From a bacterium EF100-94H03 bin56 (GTDB lineage Bacteria > Pseudomonadota > Alphaproteobacteria > SP197): a stretch of 64,000 nucleotides of DNA. Below are positions 38,780 to 48,166 of the stretch, piece by piece. The stretch lies in contig MPMV01000019.1 in the NCBI GenBank assembly GCA_002238685.1, forward strand, positions 1 through 64,000. The letters run 5' to 3'. The notes beneath the pieces are model-generated. The model had not been told where the DNA came from, did no database searches, and saw only the letters and a list, made by a program, of their open reading frames with translations. How positions within the stretch are numbered: position 1 is the first letter of the stretch; every line of letters starts with the position of its first letter. Made by a program: the position numbers and the translations under genes.

Positions 38780-39526
38780 TCAGGGTTCGTCGAGAAAACG
38801 GTTGAGCTTGCCGGCAAGATCCTTCACCGATGCGTCCACGAGGCGACGTCCCGCATCGGGAGTGGAGAGTGACGGCAGACTGCCGATCCGCCCGTCGGGA
38901 TAGCGCCTGCGGTAGTCGTCCGAATCGTGGATCCCCGACCAGGCGGGCGCCCTTCCGGAAAGGTTGACCTTCTTGATGTGGTCGGGAAAGGCAAACCAGG
39001 TGACCGAGACCTCGCTGCACGTCGCGTGCTCGCCCTCGTCGGCCCCATAGAGTTCCTTCGAGATCGACCGCACGCCCGCAGAATCCCACCAGTTTGACAG
39101 TGTGCAGCGCAGGGACCGTTCCACGGGCCGGGTACGCATCGAGACCTCGGAGTGGATTTCGGCGATCGCCGCATGAATGGTGGCAATGTTCCCGCCGTGC
39201 CCGTTGAGAAAGAAGAACCGGTCGAATCCGTGACGGGCAAGGGAAACGACACAGTCCCGGACGACACTCATGAGTGTCGAGGGACGCAGGCACATCGACC
39301 CGGAAAAACCGAGATGGTGCTGGGCCACCCCGATGCCAAGGGTGGGCGCCACAAGGACACCGGTCTCCTCTCCGAGACGACGGGCGACAATCTCCGGGCA
39401 GATGGCATCGGTTCCGATCAGACCGCCCGGGCCGTGCTGTTCGGTGGAGCCCACCGGCATGATGATGCCGGAACGCGACTCCAGGTAGTGTTCCACTTCC
39501 TGCCATGTGGAAAGACTGAGCTGCAT
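38780..39526 (-). CDS. Creatininase-family amidohydrolase
   Basis: A 248-residue protein of the creatininase family. The metal ligands are visible in [13 protein letters not shown] (Glu, His), LIGTDAICP (Asp), [11 protein letters not shown] near residue 115 and [14 protein letters not shown] near residue 170. The family includes creatinine amidohydrolase, the MftE peptidase and enzymes of riboflavin/F420 synthesis, so substrate is open. The start at 39526 follows GGGGGA, and the extension to 39679 would overlap the divergent acetyl-CoA synthetase gene. It forms a pair with the TPP enzyme gene downstream on the same strand. Confidence 0.85.
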   Translation of the reverse strand: MQLSLSTWQEVEHYLESRSGIIMPVGSTEQHGPGGLIGTDAICPEIVARRLGEETGVLVAPTLGIGVAQHHLGFSGSMCLRPSTLMSVVRDCVVSLARHGFDRFFFLNGHGGNIATIHAAIAEIHSEVSMRTRPVERSLRCTLSNWWDSAGVRSISKELYGADEGEHATCSEVSVTWFAFPDHIKKVNLSGRAPAWSGIHDSDDYRRRYPDGRIGSLPSLSTPDAGRRLVDASVKDLAGKLNRFLDEP

Positions 39527-39658
39527 GATGTCCCCCGCCGCGCCTGCGCCAAGACTATCCCGCCGTGCCATCAAGGGACAATGGCGCCGGGTGGGTGGAT
39601 TCTTGATTCCAGGAGCCGTGTCGGGCCACACTTCCGGGCGATCACAGACGAGGTTCCC

Positions 39659-41599
39659 ATGACCGACGATGTTGTCCATGGCGTTCCATCCGGATGGGCT
39701 TCACGGGCCCATGTCGACAATGATGCCTACCTTGCCATGTACGCGGAATCGATTCGCGACCCGGACGGATTCTGGGCACGGCACGGTCTGCGGATCGACT
39801 GGATCACGCCCTATTCGAAGGTCAAGAACACGACTTACGACGATGGTGTCGAAATCAGGTGGTTCGAGGACGGCGAACTCAATGTCGCGGCCAACTGCCT
39901 CGACCGGCACCTTGCAGTACGGGGCGATCAGGCGGCGATCATCTGGGAACCGGACGACCCCGGAGAGGATTCGCGCACACTGACCTACCGGGAACTCCAC
40001 GAAGACGTCTGCCGGATGGCCAACGCCCTTCTCGAGATGGGTGTGCGCCGTGGCGACCGGGTCACCATCTACATGCCCATGATCCCCGAGGCGGCCTCGG
40101 CCATGCTCGCCTGCGCCCGGATCGGTGCCGTTCATTCCGTCGTGTTCGGTGGATTCTCGCCGGATGCCCTTGCCAGCCGCATCCACGACTGCGATTCGCG
40201 CTTCCTCATCACGGCCGACGAGGGTTTGCGTGGCGGCAGGAAGGTCCCGCTCAAGAACAACGCGGATCAGGCGCTTGAGAATTGTCCGGATGTCGGCGCC
40301 GTCCTGGTGGTCCGCCGCACCGGCGCCGACGTGGCAATGAAGGAGGGCCGCGACCACTGGTGGCATGATGTGAAGGCGTCGGCCGGCGCCGACTGCCCGG
40401 CAGCGACCATGAACGCGGAGGATCCGCTCTTCATCCTCTACACGTCAGGTTCGACGGGCACACCCAAGGGAGTGCTGCACACCTCCGGCGGCTATCTCGT
40501 CTATGCCTCCATGACCCACAGCTACGTCTTCGATTATCACGATGGCGACATCTACTGGTGCACGGCCGATGTCGGCTGGGTCACCGGTCACAGCTACATC
40601 GTCTACGGGCCGCTGGCCAACGGCGCCACCACACTGATGTTCGAAGGCGTTCCGAACTGGCCCGATGCCAGCCGCCACTGGCATGTCGTCGACAAGCACT
40701 CGGTCAACATCTACTACACGGCGCCAACGGCCATCCGCGCCCTCATGAGGGAGGGTGACGAACCGGTCACATCCACATCGCGTGCCAGTCTGCGCCTGCT
40801 CGGCTCGGTCGGGGAACCGATCAATCCGGAGGCCTGGGACTGGTACTGGCGTGTCGTCGGCGACAGCCGCTGTCCGGTCGTCGATACCTGGTGGCAGACG
40901 GAAACAGGGGGCATCCTGATCACACCCCTGCCCGGCGCCACGGATCTCAAGCCGGGGTCGGCAACCAGGCCGTTCTTCGGTGTCAGACCGGCCATCGTCG
41001 ACAATGACGGCCGGCTCCTGGAAGGAGCGGCCACCGGAAATCTCTGCATGCTGGATTCCTGGCCGGGCCAGATGCGGACGGTCTACGGCGATCACGAACG
41101 CTTCATCCAGACCTATTTCGCCACCTATCCCGGCAAGTACTTCACGGGTGACGGCGCCAGGAGGGACGAGGATGGCTACTACTGGATCACCGGTCGGGTG
41201 GACGATGTCCTCAATGTCTCCGGCCACCGCATGGGGACCGCCGAGGTCGAGAGCGCATTGGTCGCCCACCCCGGGGTTGCCGAGGCCGCCGTGGTCGGCG
41301 CTCCGCACGACATCAAGGGACAGGGCATCTATGCCTACGTGACGCTCAACGTCGGCGAGGAACCCAGTGACGAGCTCGCACGGGAACTCGTCTTGTGGGT
41401 GCGCAAGGGGATCGGCCCCATCGCCAGCCCCGACTGGCTGCAGTGGGCTCCGGGTCTGCCCAAGACCCGTTCAGGCAAGATCATGCGGCGCATTCTCCGC
41501 AAGATCGCCGAAAACGATTTCGGCAACCTGGGAGACACATCAACCCTTGCCGAGCCCGGTGTCGTGGACGATCTCATCGAGAACCGGCAGAACAGGTAG
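39659..41599 (+). CDS. acsA: Acetyl-CoA synthetase
   Basis: A 646-residue AMP-forming acetate:CoA ligase of standard length. The adenylation P-loop is [20 protein letters not shown] near residue 264. [19 protein letters not shown] near residue 415 has the acetate-pocket Trp. [20 protein letters not shown] near residue 500 carries the hinge Asp. Near residue 608 [17 protein letters not shown] carries the catalytic lysine, the usual acetylation site. ATG at 39659 gives the normal N-terminus. The open frame from 39152 crosses the divergent creatininase gene and is spurious. Acetyl-CoA made here can feed the ethylmalonyl-CoA pathway at the right end of the window. Confidence 0.96.
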   Translation: MTDDVVHGVPSGWASRAHVDNDAYLAMYAESIRDPDGFWARHGLRIDWITPYSKVKNTTYDDGVEIRWFEDGELNVAANCLDRHLAVRGDQAAIIWEPDDPGEDSRTLTYRELHEDVCRMANALLEMGVRRGDRVTIYMPMIPEAASAMLACARIGAVHSVVFGGFSPDALASRIHDCDSRFLITADEGLRGGRKVPLKNNADQALENCPDVGAVLVVRRTGADVAMKEGRDHWWHDVKASAGADCPAATMNAEDPLFILYTSGSTGTPKGVLHTSGGYLVYASMTHSYVFDYHDGDIYWCTADVGWVTGHSYIVYGPLANGATTLMFEGVPNWPDASRHWHVVDKHSVNIYYTAPTAIRALMREGDEPVTSTSRASLRLLGSVGEPINPEAWDWYWRVVGDSRCPVVDTWWQTETGGILITPLPGATDLKPGSATRPFFGVRPAIVDNDGRLLEGAATGNLCMLDSWPGQMRTVYGDHERFIQTYFATYPGKYFTGDGARRDEDGYYWITGRVDDVLNVSGHRMGTAEVESALVAHPGVAEAAVVGAPHDIKGQGIYAYVTLNVGEEPSDELARELVLWVRKGIGPIASPDWLQWAPGLPKTRSGKIMRRILRKIAENDFGNLGDTSTLAEPGVVDDLIENRQNR

Positions 41600-41626
41600 T
41601 CCCGCCACATCAGGAGAACCCGGATC

Positions 41627-42643
41627 GTGCCGACGCTTGATGCGGATGTGCTGGGAGGATTCTGCAAGGACATTCTCGTCGCCGCCGGCATGCGTGACGG
41701 CGACGCCGGCGTGATTGCAGCCCATCTCGTTGACGCCGAGCTCAAGGATGTCGTCTCGCATGGCGTCAACAGGATTCCCTACTACCTCTCGTTCTTCGAA
41801 AGCCGCAGCGCCGAACCGGTTGCCGACATCACCGTGACACGGCCCGGTCCTTCGGTGGCTCGTATCGACGGCGGCAGCGGACTGGGCATTCTCGCCATGG
41901 AACGGGCGGTCGACGAATTGATCGACATGAGACATCACCAACCGGTGGTCACGGCCGGTATCGTCAATGTCGCCCACACCGGACGCCTGGGCGCCTATGC
42001 CGAGCGCCTGGCCCGGCATGACTTGCTGGCCATGATCTGCGGTGGCGGCGGACGGGAGCGCTGGCGCATGGTGGCAGCCCATGGCGGTCGCGGCGGGACG
42101 CTGTCGACCAATCCCTGGGCACTCGCCATGCCGGCTGGCGATGACGGACCCGTGTCGGCGGACTTTGCCACCTGTGTCGTGGCAAACGGCAAGATTCGCC
42201 TGCGCCGGCGAACCGGTGAGGACGTGCCCGAAGGCTGGCTGATCGACCGCGACGGTCATCCCACCACGAACATCGATGATTATGACAACGGCGGGGCACT
42301 GCTCCCGGCCGGCGGCCACAAGGGCTACGGCCTCGCCGTTATTGGCGAAATTGTCGGTGGCGCGATGCTCGGTCCGGCATTCGAATTCAACTGGTTCGTT
42401 GTCGCCATCGCCACCGATGTCTTCAGTTCAGCCGAACACTATGACGAAAATTCACGGGCCATTGTCGAAAACCTGCGTACCTCACCGCCCGCACCCGGTG
42501 TTGATCGGGTGCGGGTTCCGGGCGATCCCGAAAGGGAAAGCGAGTGCCGGAAACGGACATCCGGCATCGAACTTCACCCGGAAGTCTGGCAAGGACTCGT
42601 CGGTGCTGCCCGCAAATCCGGGGTGCCGGTGCCGTCGGCCTGA
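41627..42643 (+). CDS. Malate/L-lactate dehydrogenase family (Ldh2) oxidoreductase
   Basis: A 338-residue NAD(P)-dependent dehydrogenase of the LDH2/MDH2 type. Landmarks are DAELKDVVSHGVNRIPYYL near residue 40, GIVNVAHTGRLGAYAERLA near residue 115, LSTNPWALAMPAG near residue 163 and GGALLPAGGHKGYGLAVIGE near residue 225. Members reduce 2-oxo acids such as pyruvate, 2,3-diketogulonate, ureidoglycolate or sulfolactate. The substrate is unknown. The start is GTG with AGGAG 11 bp upstream. It lies 27 bp after acsA on the same strand and is followed by an intrinsic terminator, so it likely ends that transcript. A second, distinct paralogue is at 56530. Confidence 0.9.
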   Translation: MPTLDADVLGGFCKDILVAAGMRDGDAGVIAAHLVDAELKDVVSHGVNRIPYYLSFFESRSAEPVADITVTRPGPSVARIDGGSGLGILAMERAVDELIDMRHHQPVVTAGIVNVAHTGRLGAYAERLARHDLLAMICGGGGRERWRMVAAHGGRGGTLSTNPWALAMPAGDDGPVSADFATCVVANGKIRLRRRTGEDVPEGWLIDRDGHPTTNIDDYDNGGALLPAGGHKGYGLAVIGEIVGGAMLGPAFEFNWFVVAIATDVFSSAEHYDENSRAIVENLRTSPPAPGVDRVRVPGDPERESECRKRTSGIELHPEVWQGLVGAARKSGVPVPSA

Positions 42644-42664
42644 ATGCGGCACCGGCCCCGTTTT
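42620..42664 (+). terminator. Intrinsic terminator after the acsA-dehydrogenase unit
   Basis: CCGGTGCCG (42626-42634) pairs perfectly with CGGCACCGG (42647-42655). Four more G-C pairs lie outside a 2 nt bulge, and TTTT follows at 42661-42664. The left arm is inside the last codons of the dehydrogenase gene. Confidence 0.75.
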
Positions 42665-43599
42665 CAGCTGGCGACGTATCGATACTTGTCGCGATGCACC
42701 CTGCCGTCTCGCAGGAGGTCCTTGACAGCCCGGGTCGCGTCGGCGTTGGAAAGCGATACACCGGTCACCTGCTCGACGCCGGCACGAATGGCGGACATCT
42801 TGCAGCCTGTTTCTCCGGCTTGCGCGATGACGCCGGCAACCTCGGCCATCGCCCGCGCCACCTCGTCGGAAACAGGCTTGCGGGGACGCCCTCGCCTGCC
42901 ACTTCCCGATGGTGCCTGCGATGCAGTCGACTCCGGTTTTTCAGTTTCTCCTGTCGCCGGATCTTCCTCGAACGGAATCGATTCGCCGGCGGACTGCGCT
43001 GCCACCGGTTCCTGGCCGTCATCAGATCCGGTTGACGAATCTTCGACAATCGGCGTCATGCCGCCTTCATCCGGCGGGGTTTCGGATTCCGCCTGAACAG
43101 CCGCGGGCGCCGATGCCGGTTCCCCGACAGCCACGAAGCGGTATCCCTCGCGGCGAATGCTCATTTCCGAAAGAAGCGACCCAAGAGTTTCGTCAAGCGC
43201 CTTGCGTGTCGGCTCCTCGCCCTTGCGATTGGCCAGCAATCTGCTCAGGGCTGAACGCTTGACGCCGTTTTGTCCGGAACCGGAAATCGCAGCGAGCGCC
43301 GCCGCGGGTGCAACCTTGTCATATCCTCCGGCTGTCTTTCCGCTGGCCTTTCGACCGCGTCCTTTTCCGGACCGCGTCTTGCCGGTTTGCCTTGCGGGTC
43401 GCCTGCCCCTGCGTGCCGGCTGGCGTTTCGCACCCGAATCGCCGATCAGCGCTTCCAGGCTTTGTGCCGCCTTTTGCATTTCCTCAATCGATTTTCCGAC
43501 TGTTGCGGCTTCGGCCAGCAACGTCTGGTGTCTTTCTTCTTCGGATGCAATTTCCCTGTTAATCATCGCCAGGGCCTCTGCAATCTTGGCGTTGCTCAC
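42664..43599 (-). CDS. Putative nucleoid-associated protein with duplicated winged-helix-like domain
   Basis: A 311-residue protein I do not recognise as a named family. Parts in order are a coiled coil (1-50), a Lys/Arg-rich histone-H1-like stretch (57-90, with RRGRRPARQTGK and GKGRGRKASGK), a globular domain (92-158), an acidic Glu/Ser/Pro linker (160-230), an AT-hook-like RRGRPRKP (235-242) and a second globular domain (244-311). The two globular domains look like copies of each other. Both run through a helix pair to a strand ending EGYRFVAV or DKYRYVAS, as in winged helices. DNA binding and compaction is a fair inference. It is convergent with the dehydrogenase gene. Confidence 0.75.
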   Translation of the reverse strand: MSNAKIAEALAMINREIASEEERHQTLLAEAATVGKSIEEMQKAAQSLEALIGDSGAKRQPARRGRRPARQTGKTRSGKGRGRKASGKTAGGYDKVAPAAALAAISGSGQNGVKRSALSRLLANRKGEEPTRKALDETLGSLLSEMSIRREGYRFVAVGEPASAPAAVQAESETPPDEGGMTPIVEDSSTGSDDGQEPVAAQSAGESIPFEEDPATGETEKPESTASQAPSGSGRRGRPRKPVSDEVARAMAEVAGVIAQAGETGCKMSAIRAGVEQVTGVSLSNADATRAVKDLLRDGRVHRDKYRYVAS

Positions 43600-43756
43600 A
43601 TGGACTCCTTTTCCCGGCTTGCTTCGGCATTCCGGCGTGTTTCAACATTCACTAAGGCGGGGACCGGTAGACGTCAATCCCTTTTGTGCGGGAAGAAGGA
43701 AGCAATGGGCGAAACTGTGGTAGGTTCTGCATCCAATTGCTATTGGAGTTCGGCAG

Positions 43757-44494
43757 ATGGCAGACAGTGACACCAACGAAGGCTGGAGCGAGGATGATTC
43801 ACGCCACTTCATCGACTACGGTGCCTACTTTGTGCCCGAGCGGGAAACACAGATTGACACAATTTGCAGCGTCATTCCCTGTCCGCAGGAAAATTCACTG
43901 ATTGTCGACGTTTGCTGCGGTGAAGGCCTTCTCGCAGCGGCCCTGGCCCGAAGATTCAGCCAATGCCATATCCTGGCGCTCGATGGCTCATCGGCCATGC
44001 TCGAAGCGGCAGGCAGGCGCCTCGGTGAAACCGGGGCATCCTGGACAACATCCCTCATGGACATCGCCGATTCAGGCTGGCGGCAATTCGACCGTCCGGT
44101 CCATGCCTTCGTGTCGTCGCTTGCCGTCCACCACCTCGATGGACCGGGAAAGGCCTGTCTGTTCAGGGATCTCGCGGCTGCCCTTGCACCCGGAGGCGTG
44201 ATCGTCATCTGTGATCTCGTCGAGGCGCGGCGCCCGGAGGGTCTCACGCTGTGGGAGCGTCACTGGGACGACGGTGTCAGGGAAAGGGCCATCCGTCTCG
44301 ATGGCAACGAGGACATGGTGCACTTCTTCCGCGAGGACGGCTGGAACTACTACAGCGATCCCGAAGCCGATCCGGTCGACATGCCGTCCGGCCTGTTCGA
44401 ACAGCTCAAATGGCTGGAAGAGGCCGGTCTGGTGGATGTCGATCTCCACTGGCTTGTGGCCGGACACGCGATCTTTTCAGCCCGCAAGCCCTGA
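43757..44494 (+). CDS. Class I SAM-dependent methyltransferase
   Basis: A 245-residue Rossmann-fold methyltransferase. Motif I is LIVDVCCGEGLLAAALARRF near residue 48 (with Cys-Cys in place of the common GxG start), the acidic loop is ILALDGSSAMLEAAGRRL near residue 74, AFVSSLAVHHLDGPGK near residue 117 and ALAPGGVIVICDLV near residue 140. The substrate is unknown. The C-terminal part SGLFEQLKWLEEAGLVDVDL is the usual cap before the last strand. It is divergent from the nucleoid-like gene and convergent with nrdJ at only 9 bp. Confidence 0.85.
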   Translation: MADSDTNEGWSEDDSRHFIDYGAYFVPERETQIDTICSVIPCPQENSLIVDVCCGEGLLAAALARRFSQCHILALDGSSAMLEAAGRRLGETGASWTTSLMDIADSGWRQFDRPVHAFVSSLAVHHLDGPGKACLFRDLAAALAPGGVIVICDLVEARRPEGLTLWERHWDDGVRERAIRLDGNEDMVHFFREDGWNYYSDPEADPVDMPSGLFEQLKWLEEAGLVDVDLHWLVAGHAIFSARKP

Positions 44495-44503
44495 GACCTG
44501 CCG

Positions 44504-46795
44504 TCAGGCGCATTTGGAGAATCCGCAGGATGTGCAGAGGTGGCACCCCTCCTGATGGATGAGACCGGGAAGGCCGCATCGCGGGCAACTGGCGGAGCGG
44601 CGGTCCGCTTCACCAACGGGACCGATGCTCTCTCCGGTGCCGCTGATGAAACCGATGCTGGTCATGTGGGTCTCGAGCACATCGCCGATGGCGGCCAGCA
44701 ACGAGGGCACATAGCGACCGTTCATCCATGAGCCGCCACGCGGATCGAACACCGCCTTGAGTTCCTCGACCACGAAGCTCACATCACCGCCACGGCGGAA
44801 CACCGCCGAGATCATCCGGGTGAGACCCAGAGTCCAGGCGTAGTGATCCATGTTCTTCGAGTTGATGAAGACCTCGAACGGCCGCCTCCGGCCATTCCTG
44901 ACCACATCGTTCACGGTCAGGTAGATCGCATGGTCACTCTCCGGCCAGCGCAGTTTGTAGGTCCGCCCCGGGAGAACCTCGGGGCGGTCGAGGGGCCGGG
45001 TCAGGTGAATGACGCCTGCCGTCTCGAATGCATCTCCCGGGGTTTCGGATCCGGGCTCGTCAAGGGGCAAAAGGGGCTCGGCGTCAACTGCCGAGGGCGC
45101 CTCGAGGACAGCACCCGTGACATCGTTCGGCCTGTAGGTCGTGCACCCCTTGCATCCCAGCCGGTAGGCCTCGAGATAGACATCCTTGAAGTCCTCGAAG
45201 GCAATGTCCTCGGGCACGTTGATGGTCTTGGAGATCGAGCTGTCGATGTACTCCTGGACCGCCGCCTGCATGCGGATGTGGTCGGCCGGCCTCAAGCCCT
45301 GGGCATCCACGAAGTAGTCGGGCAGGGGAGCGGCCTCACCGCGCATCCGGCGCCACAGGCGGAGCGCATGGTCGGTGACCTCCTCGCTCCTCCTCGTTCC
45401 GTCGGGCATCAGCACATGGCGCGTGTAGGAGAAGGCGAAGACCGGTTCGAGACCAGACGAGATGTTGTCGGCGAAGAGTGAAATGGTGCCGGTCGGGGCA
45501 ATCGATGTCAGCAGCGCATTGCGGATGCCGTTGGCGGCAATCGCCTCACGCACATCCCGGTCGAGTGCGGCGACGGTCTCACCCGCCAGATAGGCTTCGG
45601 CATCGAAGAGCGGGAAAGGCCCCTTTTCCTCCGCCAGGCGTGTCGATGCAAGATAGGCCTCGCGGCGCAGGCATGCGAGCCAGGTGCGGGCCAGGGTGAC
45701 CGCCCGTTCGCTGCCGTAATGCGCCTTCATCATGATGAGCGCGTCGGCAAGACCGGTGACGCCCAGACCGATGCGCCGCTTGGCCACCGCCTCCTGGCGC
45801 TGTTCCCCGAGGGGAAAGCGCGAGACGTCGACGACGTTGTCCATCAACCTCACCGCCGCCGCAACCGTGCGGGAGAACGCCTCGCGATCGAACCGGGCCT
45901 CGTCGCCGAAGGGATCGGTGATGAAGCGCGTCAGGTTGAGCGATCCCAGCAGGCAGGCGCCATAGGGCGGCAGGGGCTGTTCGCCACACGGGTTGGTGGC
46001 GGAAATGGTCTCGCAGTAGTTCAGGTTGTTCCGCTGGTTGATGCGGTCGATGAAGACGACGCCGGGCTCGGCACAGGCATAGGTACTGCGCATGATCCGG
46101 TCCCACAGGTTGCGAGCCGACACCGTTGCATAGACGACTCCGTCAAAGGTCAGCTTCCATGCATCGTCCTGCCGGACCGCGGTCATGAAGGCATCGCTCA
46201 CCAGCACCGAGAGATTGAACATGCGCAACCGCCCGGCTTCCTGCTTGGCGTCGATGAACGCCTCGATGTCGGGATGATCGCAGCGCATGGTCGCCATCAT
46301 CGCGCCGCGGCGATGGCCGGCGCTCATGATGGTGCGGCACATGGAATCCCAGACATCCATAAAGGTCAGCGGCCCCGATGCGTCAGCGCCCACACCACGA
46401 ACGACAGCACCCTTCGGCCTGAGTGTGGAGAAATCGTAGCCGATCCCGCCGCCGGCCTGCATGGTGAGCGCCGCTTCCTTCAGGTGATCGAAGATCCCGC
46501 CCATGTCGTCGGGAATCGTCCCCATGACAAAGCAGTTGAAGAGCGTGACATTCCTCTCGGTGCCCGCACCGGCCAGAATCCTGCCGGCAGGCAGGAACCG
46601 GTAGCCCGACATGGCCTCAACGAACTGTTCTGCGACCTGGTGTCGGTTCGCGGCGCCTTCCACCGATGCACAGGCCTCGGCCACCCGTCGCCAGGTCGCC
46701 TCGACATTGTCGTCCACCGGCGTGCCGTCGGGCTCCTTGAGACGGTACTTCATATCCCAGATCTGCAGGGCAATGGGTGATTGTGCGTCGTTCAT
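44504..46795 (-). CDS. nrdJ: Adenosylcobalamin-dependent (class II) ribonucleoside-diphosphate reductase
   Basis: A 763-residue class II ribonucleotide reductase. FLPAGRILAGAGTERNVTLF and NCFVMGTIPDDMGGIFDHL open the barrel. ALTMQAGGGIGYDFSTLRPKG follows, and NLNYCETISATNPCGEQPL carries the thiyl-radical Cys and partners. The phosphate site is NALLTSIAPTGTISLFADN. The C-terminus has two CxxC pairs, CPRCGLPGLIHQEGCHLCTSCGFSKC, that pass electrons from thioredoxin. It converts ribonucleotides to deoxyribonucleotides without oxygen dependence and needs B12. The adenosyltransferase at 61 kb would make its cofactor. The start at 46795 has GGAAGAGA upstream. No cobalamin riboswitch was recognised in the short upstream gap. 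Confidence 0.96.
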   Translation of the reverse strand: MNDAQSPIALQIWDMKYRLKEPDGTPVDDNVEATWRRVAEACASVEGAANRHQVAEQFVEAMSGYRFLPAGRILAGAGTERNVTLFNCFVMGTIPDDMGGIFDHLKEAALTMQAGGGIGYDFSTLRPKGAVVRGVGADASGPLTFMDVWDSMCRTIMSAGHRRGAMMATMRCDHPDIEAFIDAKQEAGRLRMFNLSVLVSDAFMTAVRQDDAWKLTFDGVVYATVSARNLWDRIMRSTYACAEPGVVFIDRINQRNNLNYCETISATNPCGEQPLPPYGACLLGSLNLTRFITDPFGDEARFDREAFSRTVAAAVRLMDNVVDVSRFPLGEQRQEAVAKRRIGLGVTGLADALIMMKAHYGSERAVTLARTWLACLRREAYLASTRLAEEKGPFPLFDAEAYLAGETVAALDRDVREAIAANGIRNALLTSIAPTGTISLFADNISSGLEPVFAFSYTRHVLMPDGTRRSEEVTDHALRLWRRMRGEAAPLPDYFVDAQGLRPADHIRMQAAVQEYIDSSISKTINVPEDIAFEDFKDVYLEAYRLGCKGCTTYRPNDVTGAVLEAPSAVDAEPLLPLDEPGSETPGDAFETAGVIHLTRPLDRPEVLPGRTYKLRWPESDHAIYLTVNDVVRNGRRRPFEVFINSKNMDHYAWTLGLTRMISAVFRRGGDVSFVVEELKAVFDPRGGSWMNGRYVPSLLAAIGDVLETHMTSIGFISGTGESIGPVGEADRRSASCPRCGLPGLIHQEGCHLCTSCGFSKCA

Positions 46796-46847
46796 CAAGG
46801 CATCTCTTCCGGCTCTCGTGACATCATAACGTTCCTGAAATGTACTC

Positions 46848-47576
46848 TCAACACCGGTCCCTTCTCCTGGCCTCGGCGACGAGCTCGATGGTTCCGGTTT
46901 CAATCCTTGATTCAAGCTCTTCCATGAACTGTGCCCGCGGCAGGGCTGGCGGGATCGACTCGAGAAACGCCATGACGGCGCACCCCGGCCTCTTCCTGAT
47001 CCGGCGGCGCGGCCAGAAGACTCCGCAGTTGAGCGCCACCGGAACCACCGGCACACCCAGCGAGGCATAGAGCCCGGCAACGCCACGCTGGTAAGCGACC
47101 CTTTCGCCAGGCGCCGTGCGTGTCCCTTCGGGGAAGATCACGATGCACCTGCCCTCACTGGTGACTCTTGCCGCGTGACCCAGGATCCGGCGCAGTGAGG
47201 CGAGGCCTGCACTGCGATCAATGGCCAGGCAGTCCAGGGTCGAAGCGAACCAGCCGACAACCGGAAGACGGACGATTTCCTGCTTGATAACGAAACAGGC
47301 ATCCGGAAACAGCCGCACGAGGGCATAGGCTTCCAGGGCCGACTGATGCTTGACCGCGATCAGCGCCGGACCGTCCGGCAGATTGTTCCTGCCCCTCACC
47401 TCGAGCCGGAGCCCGGCCACCACGTCGAGGAGAAAGAGCTGCGCACCGGCAAACCAGACGGGGGTCCGGGCGGCCAGGCGGCGTGCAAGGAGCAGTGCCG
47501 GCAGCATCGTGAGACCCAGAAACACCATGACGCCAAGCGACAGGACGAGAAACGCGCATGACCGGATGGCGGTCAT
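46848..47576 (-). CDS. plsC: 1-acyl-sn-glycerol-3-phosphate acyltransferase
   Basis: A 242-residue membrane-anchored acyltransferase. An N-terminal helix (10-30) is followed by motif I, LIAVKHQSALEAYAL (catalytic His; Glu takes the place of the common Asp of HxxxxD, which is usual in this PlsC subgroup). VGWFASTLDCLAIDRS and motif III, CIVIFPEGTRTAPGE, come next, then GVPVVPVALNCG. It adds the second acyl chain in phosphatidic acid synthesis. It starts by a 4 bp overlap with the DUF218 gene stop and ends a closely packed run with ftsE, ftsX and the DUF218 gene. Confidence 0.9.
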   Translation of the reverse strand: MTAIRSCAFLVLSLGVMVFLGLTMLPALLLARRLAARTPVWFAGAQLFLLDVVAGLRLEVRGRNNLPDGPALIAVKHQSALEAYALVRLFPDACFVIKQEIVRLPVVGWFASTLDCLAIDRSAGLASLRRILGHAARVTSEGRCIVIFPEGTRTAPGERVAYQRGVAGLYASLGVPVVPVALNCGVFWPRRRIRKRPGCAVMAFLESIPPALPRAQFMEELESRIETGTIELVAEARRRDRC

Positions 47577-48166
47577 GCCGGAGGCCAGATCAGGCTGACG
47601 AGGTACTTGGAGTACTCGCTGGCAAGAAGAAACAGGGTCCGCGGATGCCGCCACCAGATATCCAGATGCACCGCTCCTGACACGACCGGGTAGGGAATGA
47701 CATCGATCGCCGGCATGATCCTGTGGAAGAGGACAAGACTGCGCGGCATGTGGTAGTTGGCGGTTACAAGGATCATGGATGTGCGCTCTCCCGCCGCCAT
47801 CCAGTTCGCCGTCTCGCGCACGTTGCCCACGGTATGGCGCGCATCGTGTCCAAGATCGATGCAGCAGGCCAGAGTTGTCGGCGCCTGGCTGTTGAGATCA
47901 AGGATCTCGGCGACATCGACGTCACTGTGAACACCGCTGACAAACAGACGATCCGCCATTTCCTGCTGCAGGAGGTCGATCCCGGCGGGCAGCCGTTCCC
48001 TTCCTCCCGTGAGCACGACGATCGCGTCCGCCTTCCGGCTCGCCGCCGGCGGGGTTTCCGGAGTGATCTGCGTGACAAAGCGCACCAGGCCGCCAACCCA
48101 GACCGCCGTCAGAATCACCACCAGGACGATGACAAGCCGCCCTTTCAATGCGCTCGGCCGTCTCAC
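47573..48166 (-). CDS. DUF218/YdcF-like membrane-anchored protein
   Basis: A 197-residue protein. An N-terminal helix (about 8-30, LVIVLVVILTAVWVGGLVRF) precedes a DUF218 domain with ADAIVVLTGGRERLPAGIDLL near residue 50, TVGNVRETANWM near residue 108 and ILVTANYHMPRSLVLF near residue 127, the usual conserved spots. DUF218 proteins such as SanA, ElyC and YdcF affect envelope polysaccharide steps, but the biochemical role is not settled. I start it at GTG 48166, overlapping the ftsX stop by 4 bp. The frame is open further upstream but overlaps ftsX in another register. Linkage to ftsEX and plsC is seen in other alphaproteobacteria. Confidence 0.85.
   Translation of the reverse strand: MRRPSALKGRLVIVLVVILTAVWVGGLVRFVTQITPETPPAASRKADAIVVLTGGRERLPAGIDLLQQEMADRLFVSGVHSDVDVAEILDLNSQAPTTLACCIDLGHDARHTVGNVRETANWMAAGERTSMILVTANYHMPRSLVLFHRIMPAIDVIPYPVVSGAVHLDIWWRHPRTLFLLASEYSKYLVSLIWPPA

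Noticed and set aside
39152-39658. Extension of acsA by 169 codons
   Set aside because: It overlaps the creatininase gene on the other strand, and the usual acetyl-CoA synthetase N-terminus begins at 39659.
46796-46847. Cobalamin riboswitch upstream of nrdJ
   Set aside because: The gap to plsC is too short (about 50 bp), and no B12-box sequence is visible there.
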